Below are positions 7,021 to 15,400 of a stretch of 15,585 bases of DNA, one piece after another. The notes under the pieces were generated by a model that saw only the letters and a program-made list of their open reading frames with translations, did no database searches and was not told the DNA's origin. Positions within the stretch are counted from its first letter, which is position 1; the number at the start of each line of letters is the position of its first letter. The translations under genes and the position numbers were made by a program. The DNA is from Ectocarpus siliculosus (taxonomy: Eukaryota > Sar > Phaeophyceae > Ectocarpales > Ectocarpaceae), in NCBI GenBank assembly GCA_000310025.1, contig FN649728.1, positions 2,040,452 to 2,056,036 of the forward strand, in the 5' to 3' direction.

Positions 7021-7875
7021 CGCGTGTACGCTGACGGCGGCCCCACCCCCGAGCCCGTTCACGGGGACGAACGAGACCGCCGGCCTCTCCCGCGTGGCCC
7101 CGGCCAGCGCCAAAAACGTCGCCCTCTTGAGAAACCCCTCCTCAATTCCATCGCTGCCGCCGCTGTAGCCGCCGCCGCCGCCGGTTCCCGTCGCTGCGAC
7201 GCCAGAGGGCCCATGACGGCGAGCGTTGTAGTAGACGCGAAGGTTCGCGACGTCGTGCCACCTCAGTCGGGCGGCTGAGACGGCGTCCGAGACTCCGGCC
7301 AGCACGAGGCTCATGGCTTGTTCCAGCTGCGACCCGGACAGGGGAGGGGTAATGTTGGCGTTGGCTGCGATGTTCGGTGCGACGGACGTCTCGCGTGCAG
7401 CAGCAGCAGCAGTAGCAGTAGCAGCAGCAACAGCACCACCACCACCACCACCACCACCACCACCACCACCATCAGCGGAAGCGGTGCAGCTGTCCCCACA
7501 GACTATCGAGAGCGATGACACCGCCACGCTAAGGATGCGGTCCACCGTCGAACCCGTCGTCATCACCCTCGCCGAGACCCTCTTGGCGCCACCCACCCCG
7601 CTCTCCTCACATACAGCTGCTGCTCCCATCCTCGCCCCTCCGACAGCACCATCTTGGCTGCCGCCGCCCGCAGCACTCGGCGCCTCCGGGCTTGCAGGCA
7701 CTGCCACAGCTGACGTTGGCGGTGGCGGCGGCGTGGGGATAAACCTTCTCGGCATGGGGTGGTCCAGGCCCTTAGTTGCCGTTGACGGCGAGGCGCTGAG
7801 GGGTTCCGTGCGGCAGGAAGGCGGGTAGTGTCGGCAGGGAAGGACCGACAGAGCGGCGCGGGACATGCACAGCAC
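6997..7875 (-). CDS. DPH6: DPH6 last exon (J): linker and C-terminal domain
   Basis: 293 codons including TGA (6999-6997). After acceptor CCACCCCAG it reads [13 protein letters not shown], a Pro/Ala/Ser-rich linker, then [20 protein letters not shown], a poly-Gly/poly-Ala stretch encoded by ACC/CCA triplets on the + strand (about 7400-7471), and finally [20 protein letters not shown] with [27 protein letters not shown] and HATAWSLDR. The end matches the plant DPH6 C-terminus (SWQDTTSLRIHF ... LVPVLGAG). AATAAA overlaps the stop (TGAATAAA). The open frame continues upstream of 7875, but that part is a dispersed repeat and intron. A shorter exon starting at the CAG before LEQAM (about 7329) is possible but would lose sequence resembling the plant protein. 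Confidence 0.75.
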   Translation of the reverse strand: MLCMSRAALSVLPCRHYPPSCRTEPLSASPSTATKGLDHPMPRRFIPTPPPPPTSAVAVPASPEAPSAAGGGSQDGAVGGARMGAAAVCEESGVGGAKRVSARVMTTGSTVDRILSVAVSSLSIVCGDSCTASADGGGGGGGGGGGGAVAAATATAAAAARETSVAPNIAANANITPPLSGSQLEQAMSLVLAGVSDAVSAARLRWHDVANLRVYYNARRHGPSGVAATGTGGGGGYSGGSDGIEEGFLKRATFLALAGATRERPAVSFVPVNGLGGGAAVSVHATAWSLDR

Positions 7876-10800
7876 CTGGGGTGGGGGCACCATGGCAGAA
7901 ATGGGGGGGGAGGGGAGGGTGTACTCATAGTCGTGCATGCCGTAGTCGTTAGACCATTGACCTCGCATCCCCTTAAAGCCGGGACGGAGCACGCCGGGTT
8001 CACACCGGACCAGGCTCTCACATCACCAAGCGCGAAGCGCCGTGAGTTATTCGGCGAGTTGCATGGAGCGTGTTCGTGCGTTGCATCCTGCTAAGGGTGT
8101 TCGGCATCTTGTGCTTTCTTCCTTACTAACGGATGACAGCTCCAAAGGACTTAATATATCTGGTGCTTTCACCAAGACGGAGAGAGAAAAGGGGCGAGCG
8201 TGGACCAATATAGATGGCTGTAAAGCTAAGTCAACCCTAATATCAGCAGCTATCCACCGACAACCACGAAAGGACAAAAAACGTTGTACGAATGAGAGAG
8301 AAAAAAGGGGGGGGGGGGGGGGGCATAAAAAAAACGGAACACGTGTTCCCGCTAAGGGCAACGAAGGCCACACCGCCGTGCCAGCGAAGGCGCACGCGTT
8401 ACCGTACACATGAGCCTCGAGGAGGCGGCAACCCAGCCTCTCGCTGTCCCCCCGCCACCCTTCCTACCTCCAGCTCGACGGCGGCGTTTCTTGGCAGGGA
8501 GGGGACAACGACAGCCAGGATCGGGACGCGGCGCGCCAGCACCTGACCGTCCGTTTGCGAAAGGCAAGGGGGGAAGGCAAGGGCTCGGTTTCTGTATCGG
8601 CTAGATCAATCACCACAGCACGAACAAGAGGCAACAAAATGGGGGGGGGGGATTCCAATCAACCCGCGAGGTGTACCATAGGTGACATCGCACAAGATAC
8701 CACGCACCCCGGGGCCTATTTTCAAAGATCGATACATTCTCAACGATGAAGAGGATGCATGAACGATCCGATACGTTTTCGGAAAGCTCTCGACGAGACG
8801 GCTTCAACGCCGCCGTTCCCGGCGCTTCAACTCTTTGTGCCGTGGGGAAATCGAGTTTTGAAAATCGGTCCTGGGGGTGCGGTATATACCCGCACCAATA
8901 GACACTGCCCCACCGCCAGGCAGCTAGCATAGCTGACCAAGCTTGCAGTCGGCTGCTCCGGCGACAGGCCGCTGGTCGTTCACGACACAAGCAGCAGCTC
9001 GAGCCGATACAACAGGCTCCTCCTGTGATGTGACAGCTGCTCACTCGACAAAGGGGTTCTCATGCGAAGGACAGCTGCTCGTCCTACAAGGGGACTGCTC
9101 AAGCGGCACAGAGAGAGGCTCAAGCGGCTAACGTAGTCCGTTGCTCACATCCTTTTCGGGAGTCCCTTGAGAAACGACGCGGGGCGCACGAAGAAATTTA
9201 TCTGTACTGAAGGAAAGAACAACCTCATGTGGTGGGCGGGAAGCGAGCACCACGAAATCCGCCTCACCCTATCGTGCAGGACGCTATCCTGCAAGACCCT
9301 ATCCTGCAGCAACCTATCCTTCAGTGCCCTATTCTGGGGGCACCCTATCCTGCAGTACCCTATCATGCAACATCCTATCGCGCAGTACCCTGTCCAGCAT
9401 ACCCTGTCCAGCAGTACCCTATCCTGCAGGGCCCTATCCTGCAGGGCCCTATCCTGCAACATCCTATCGTGCAGTACCCTATCGTGCAGCACCCTATCTT
9501 CAGTACCCTACCCTGCAACACCCTATCCTACATTCTGCGGTGCCCCCCCCCCCCCCCCCTTCACCATTTTCCTGGGGGCCTCCTTGGCGAGCTCTTCCGG
9601 ATCGCTCGTCCATCCGTCTTCCGCGCTATCGCCGTCCTCCCCTCCCTCCGTCCCCGCCGCCTCCGCAGCAGCCTCCGCCTGCTCCTGCGAAAGCCTCCCC
9701 TCCATGAGAACCCGACACTCGTCGACCATGCCCTCCAAACAGCCGCCGCTGCCGCCTGCCGGTGCTGCTGCTCCCGCCGAGGTGCCCGCGTCGCTGCTAC
9801 TGGTTCGCCTTGTGTCCCCGCGCCCCTCCCCCGCCACGGCTCCTTCTTCGTCCGTTCTGTCCATTGCCCCAGCCTTTGCATGTGCCGCAACAGCCGCTCC
9901 TCCTCCAGCCGCCGCCGCCGCCGCCGCCGCCGCTGCTTCCTCGCTGACGTAGAGCGTGGCGAACACGCACCCTCGTGACACGCTAGCGCCGACAGCGGAG
10001 GCTACCGAGGAGGCGTGGCTGACACAGAGCGACAGCTCCTGCTCGTGGATTGGTCGCCTCTCGCTGATGGCCTCCTGCACGGAAAAGGGGTCGAGGATTG
10101 AAAACGGGTGGGCAGGCAGGGCAAGCACAACAAGGGCAGTGCGCTCATCACTGCAGTCGCTACCACCACCACCACCACCAACACCACCACCACCAACACC
10201 ACCACCTTCCACCACCTTCCACCACCTCTTCCACCGCAACCAACAACAAAAACAACGACAACGCCGATACATACCACACGCTTACCTTGGAGGTGGCACC
10301 CCCCGCGCACGGGACCGGAGGGCGGCCGCTGCGGCGGGCGGGGAAGGTCATGGAGGCGGCTTGCAGGCCTATCTGCCCCGCGACGAGGGCGAAACCCCCT
10401 CCGGGGCCTAGCGTGTTGGCCTGGCAATAAGGGCCGATGCACACAGGGGCCCAGGAGGATATGCTGCGCACGTGCAACACCTGTTCTTATGATAAAAAGT
10501 AGTGGTGGAAGGGGGGGGGGGGTACTTACGTAAACGCATGTCGTAGTCGTTAGACCGTTGACCTCGCATCCTACAATGCCGGGACGGGGCGATATGCAGG
10601 GGGGGTGACGCCAAGCGGAGGAGACAGAGAGTGGTGAAAAGAGAGGGGTAGGCAGGAAGGCCGGGAGAGGAGAGGGAGCCGGGGAGTGAAGTCGACTTGG
10701 TTGAATGCACCCAAAGCCAGCCAGGGTTTCTCCACGCACGGGTCTCGAAAAACTACTACGAGGCGATGCATACGTACTCGATGAAATCGATCCTACTTTG

Positions 10801-11143
10801 ACGAAACTCGAGGACAGAAAGCGCACAAACCCCGGCCACATTCGCACACCGAAACGAGCACAACCCAGCGGATAATTGAAGCAAAAATCACACACACAAC
10901 TAGTGTGCCTCCAAACCATGACCTCAAGGGTACAGTACCTGTCTTTGAGCGCAGGCCGCCCCTTCCTTCGCCAGAGCCTCTCCGCTTCCACGGAGGGCCA
11001 CGAGGTCCAGCATGACGGAGCAGCCCAGCGGCAGCGGGACAGACACGCAACTTCTCGACGGCGGGTTCTCTCCCTCGAACCACCTGCTCGGATTGCGCGT
11101 TTTTCGTCTCGTTAGACTTTGTCGCTCTGTCTGCCTCTGTCCC

Positions 11144-11201
<58 letters not shown>

Positions 11202-12410
11202 GCCTTTCTACTTCTCTATATATCTATATATTATCTGTCTGTCTGTCTGTATGTATGTCTTCCGTCTTTCCCTCTCTTGCTTTCCCGCCCTCTCTCTCAC
11301 TCCCTCTCTTAAGCTTCCAATATATGCATGTCTTCTTAAGTCTTTCCCGCTCTTGCCCTCTCTCTCTCTCTCTATCTCTCTCTTCGCCTTCCTCTCTTGT
11401 CCGTGATGGAGAACGAAAAAGGACACGCCATACACGAGGAGCAGGAACCGACCATACACCCTACACCATGCCTACACTATGCCTGCGAAGTGCGCTGTGT
11501 AAGCGGGGCGCAAGAGAGAACATTTGCCGCATCGGGGGAAACGGGTGAAGAAACAAACTCCCCCTTCAAGGCATTCATACGACTCGACGCACTCCAAGCG
11601 ACCACGCCAGGCCGTGTGCCGAAGTCTGCTGTTACCACCCAACACCCACAACACCACACCCGACATCCCTGCATGCATACAACCCAGACCTGCGGAGAGA
11701 TACTTCGTCACAGAAGAAGGTAACCCTTCAGGACACCCCCTGCAAGCAACAGCAATAGCTTCGTGTTTTATCGCTTTTGATCTGTCTCGCTTGCAGCACT
11801 CCCTCGTGGACGACAGAAAAACGGACCTCGTACGACAGCAGCAAGCAGTTGTGTGCAATAAACACTTTTCTTTCTACATGCATCTCTGCGCCATGTACGA
11901 ATCTTTCTGACCACATGTGTCTCGTTTGCTGCACTCCTCGCTGATGGCCAGAGCATACCAAGTAGTTGTGTGCAACAAACATTATCTAAACCAAACCACA
12001 TGTATCTATCTCACTTGCAGTACTCCTCGTTGACGGCTGAGAAGAGCCTCATGTCCCGCAAGTACAGGTGCACGAAGCACACGTCTCGGAGACACACGCC
12101 GATACCTTCGAGGCCCGTGCGCGCCGCCTCCAGGCAGTCGGCCGCCTGCCTCGCCGCCGCCGCCGCCGCGGCTGCGCCCCCTCCCGCCCCCGGCCACCGT
12201 GCGGCAGCGCGAACCCCGGAGAGGTAGACCAGTCCCCCCGATCCCTCGTGCACATGCGGCAAGCAGCACGACACCGAAGAAGGATGGGGAGATGGAGATG
12301 AGACCGACTCAGGAACGGCATCCTTGCCTATGGCGCCCCCGTCGCTGCCACCGCCGCCGCCTCCGCTACCCGTACTACCCGTGGTAGCAGCAGCAGCAGC
12401 GGCAGCGGCA

Positions 12411-12450
<40 letters not shown>

Positions 12451-15400
12451 AAGGAGCATCATCCTTTGACACTGCCGCCTCCGCCGTCGATAGTGCGGTG
12501 CCGCCCGTGGCATTGTCTTTGCCGGTGTTGTTGTCGGCAGCGCTTATGCTGCCGCCGGTGAGGGGCGGCGTTTTCGGCTCGGTGTGGCACTTGACCACCC
12601 TCAGGAGTCCCACGGGGGCGAACATGTCGTCCGAGTGGTTCACCACCACGGTTTCGTCGAGCACCTGTTGTTGTTGTTGTTGTTGTTGTTGTTTCTGTTG
12701 CTGTTGTTGTCGTTGTTGTCGTTGATTTATGTTGTGTGAATTATTGTTGTTGTTGTTACTGTTGCTGTTGTTGTCGTTGTTGTCGTTGATTTATGTTGTG
12801 TGAATTGCTGCTTGCTTGTTGCTTCACTGTTTACTCGATTGCTCTTTGTTGTTGTCGTCGATTTGGTTGCTTGATTGCTGCTCGATCGTTGCTTGGACTG
12901 TTGGCTTGATCGGTATTTTGTTAGTATTGCTGTTGCAATCACGTCGAAGGTGGTTCTGACCTCCACCTATTAGAGCCCTCGTGTTCCGCACCGTACTACT
13001 CAAGGCAAGGAAGAGGACCTTCCGTGGTCAAAGGCTGACCTGGATATTTACGGAAATAACTGAATAAGTTCTAGGTGGTTGAGCAACGCTACTTTCTTCG
13101 GGCCAAACACGACCAACAAGGGGGGGGGGGGGGGGATCCAAACTGTGGGATCCTCCGATGTTGCGTCTTACCAGGGTAAAGACGAAACATCAGGGCAGCT
13201 GAGGGCGAGCCTTCCCTACTCTCACGCCCGGTCAACGCAGAACAGAACAGGGGACGTCTTCCACACACTCACCCGGGGTTTTTCCATCCACGCCCCTCTA
13301 GAATACAACCGTCAGTGCGAGCTGACCCTGTCTACGCCAAAAATAGTGCGACTACCGTCGCTGGAGGAGGGGTGTGTGTGTGGCAGGCAACCACCGCAGG
13401 GTTCATCATCGTCATGCTTACCAGCTTCCTGACGAACAGAGGGCAGTCGAGCGTGAGGGTTTCGTACTCTCCCCCCTCGCCGCATACGTGAAAGCCGCAG
13501 CGGGAGTGGAGCGACTCGAAGAAGGGCCGGAGGCGAGCGAGAGAGCGCCCGAGGTGCTTGGATGGCTCCAGCCCGAACGACGCGACCTGTGCGTTTTTCG
13601 CGCGCGCGCGTGTTTGTATGTGTTTTAGAATTAAGTAGCATCGACCGCGCTAACCGGCTGACCAATGAAAAGACGTCGGTCTCAGTGCGGTTGAAAACAC
13701 AAAATGCTTCTGAAGGCCGCATAATCTGGGACCCCGTGAGGGGGCGTCATGGGGGAGGCCGCGCTACTCTCCGGATGAAAGACAGATATCGTAGCAATAA
13801 CAGAAGAAAACCGCATGTGTGTACCATGGCATATGTGTGTGTCGAAACCTACAATATCAGACTTGATGTTAGCGATGGACTTGATGCTAGAATGGACGCA
13901 TGTTAACAACCAATGCTCGAAACCCTGGAGCGTTTTTTCACCAATGTGAACACCAATAACTTCATTTTTTCTACGAAACAACTTGGATAGAGTCACGATT
14001 GAAACAAGCGACAAGTCCGAGCATTTTTGATCGACAGTGTGCCCTATTTTTCGATCGTCGCGTTGTTTCTGCCTCTCGGATGCAAACCGGCCAGCATCTT
14101 CGCCAACAACAGCAGCGCTACATCCGACTATCGTCAAAGCCATCGTCATCATCGTCACATAACACCACCATCACGTACATAGCACAGCCTCCATCTAAAC
14201 GCAGTGCCACCCCTGGCCGCAGCGGCAGCGGGCCTTTTTCGCTATAACATGGCATGTGTAGCCGCTACTAGTATTCTCGCACAACTATCTAGAAAACATG
14301 TGGACATCGCAAGCGCGAAAAAAACAAGCCGCGCGAGCCAAAATCAAACCACCGCATTCTTCTCCCGTATAAAAAAAAACAGGAGGTACATCCGCACCTT
14401 CACCAAGACAGCATTCAGGCCGGCTTCCACCATCTCCGCCAACAGAGGAGACTGCGGTCGTCTCCACAGGTAAGCGAGGGACGTCAGGCCCAGCCTCCCG
14501 CAGACGTTCTCCACGCGAGTGCGCTGGTAGTTGGACAGGATAGCGCCGGAACCGACCCCCTCCACCTCCGGGAAACGTTCCTGTTGAGATGGTCGCGCGG
14601 GTTGTGTGGCGTAGCAACTTGTGATGGCAGCGGTGCGGGTGTCGACGGCGAGGGCAACACAGCCGTACGCCAACCAGGCAACATCATGCTGGAGAAACTT
14701 ATCACTGGCCACCAAATATTCTTGGTAAACCACCTCGTCGTCAACGCGGACACCAAAACAACCCTAATGGCGACAACCTCACAATCAAACACCGATATTT
14801 GCAGCAGTACCAACACCATCCCCATCCCCAACACCGATTCCTCCCGTACCCATCGCCAACAACAACATTATCACCGCAACCAACAATGGGCGGCAAACAA
14901 ACACACCACCAATTCTATCCGCTCGGCAACTCGAAGCCAATAAAACGGCTCGAGCGCGCCAAGAGGTGCGTACGGCATAGAGCGGGCACCTTGACTTCCT
15001 TCAGGAGTAGAAATAGGTCTTCCACCTCATCATCTTCGGTGAGGCTGTACTGGAGGGCCTGGTTCACGGCCCTCCCCGCGAGCTCCCTTCCGAGTCAGTC
15101 CACCCACCACAGAAGAGAAACGGAGGCGAGAGAAAAGGGAAGGGGTATGAGCCTCTGTCGTATGGCGAGGCACAGAAATCTAGAGCTCGGCGCGCAGCGG
15201 CAGGTAACGGCACGGGGACACTGAACGCGTTACACTGATAGTGTAAGGCTGTGCTGCCGATCTTAAAAGCCACGCCAGAGGCGGGGGCAGGTTGCCCCTA
15301 GGGTAAAAGCTGGGACCCGCGTTTCTTAGGTCGCTCGTCGGAGGGCGTTGGCTCTTGACTGGTCCAGCAAAGTTATCGACAGAGACCGGCACAACCACTC

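Noticed and set aside
7876-7992. Upstream extension of the last DPH6 exon to an ATG at 7992 as a separate single-exon gene start
   Set aside because: That part is a dispersed repeat also present at 10530-10600 and 1560-1667, followed by a pyrimidine tract and CAG acceptor; phase from exon I fits the start at 7875.
9167-9978. Long open frames of about 250-260 codons on the + strand
   Set aside because: They run through the 15-base minisatellite and then antisense to DPH6 exon H; the minus strand there encodes conserved RidA sequence.
10481-10938. Whole-intron homology between DPH6 introns F/G and I/J (true introner copies)
   Set aside because: Only the repeat near the 3' end is shared; the 5' parts show no visible similarity.
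11012-11548. Ser/Leu-rich 178-codon frame
   Set aside because: It is the translation of a CT microsatellite and pyrimidine-rich intron, overlapping the conserved DPH6 exon F on the other strand.
12011-12664. Independent RidA-like gene starting at 12664
   Set aside because: The first codon is GTG directly after a CAG acceptor, and the sequence continues the DPH6 ligase domain from exon D in phase (RKL-VLDE).
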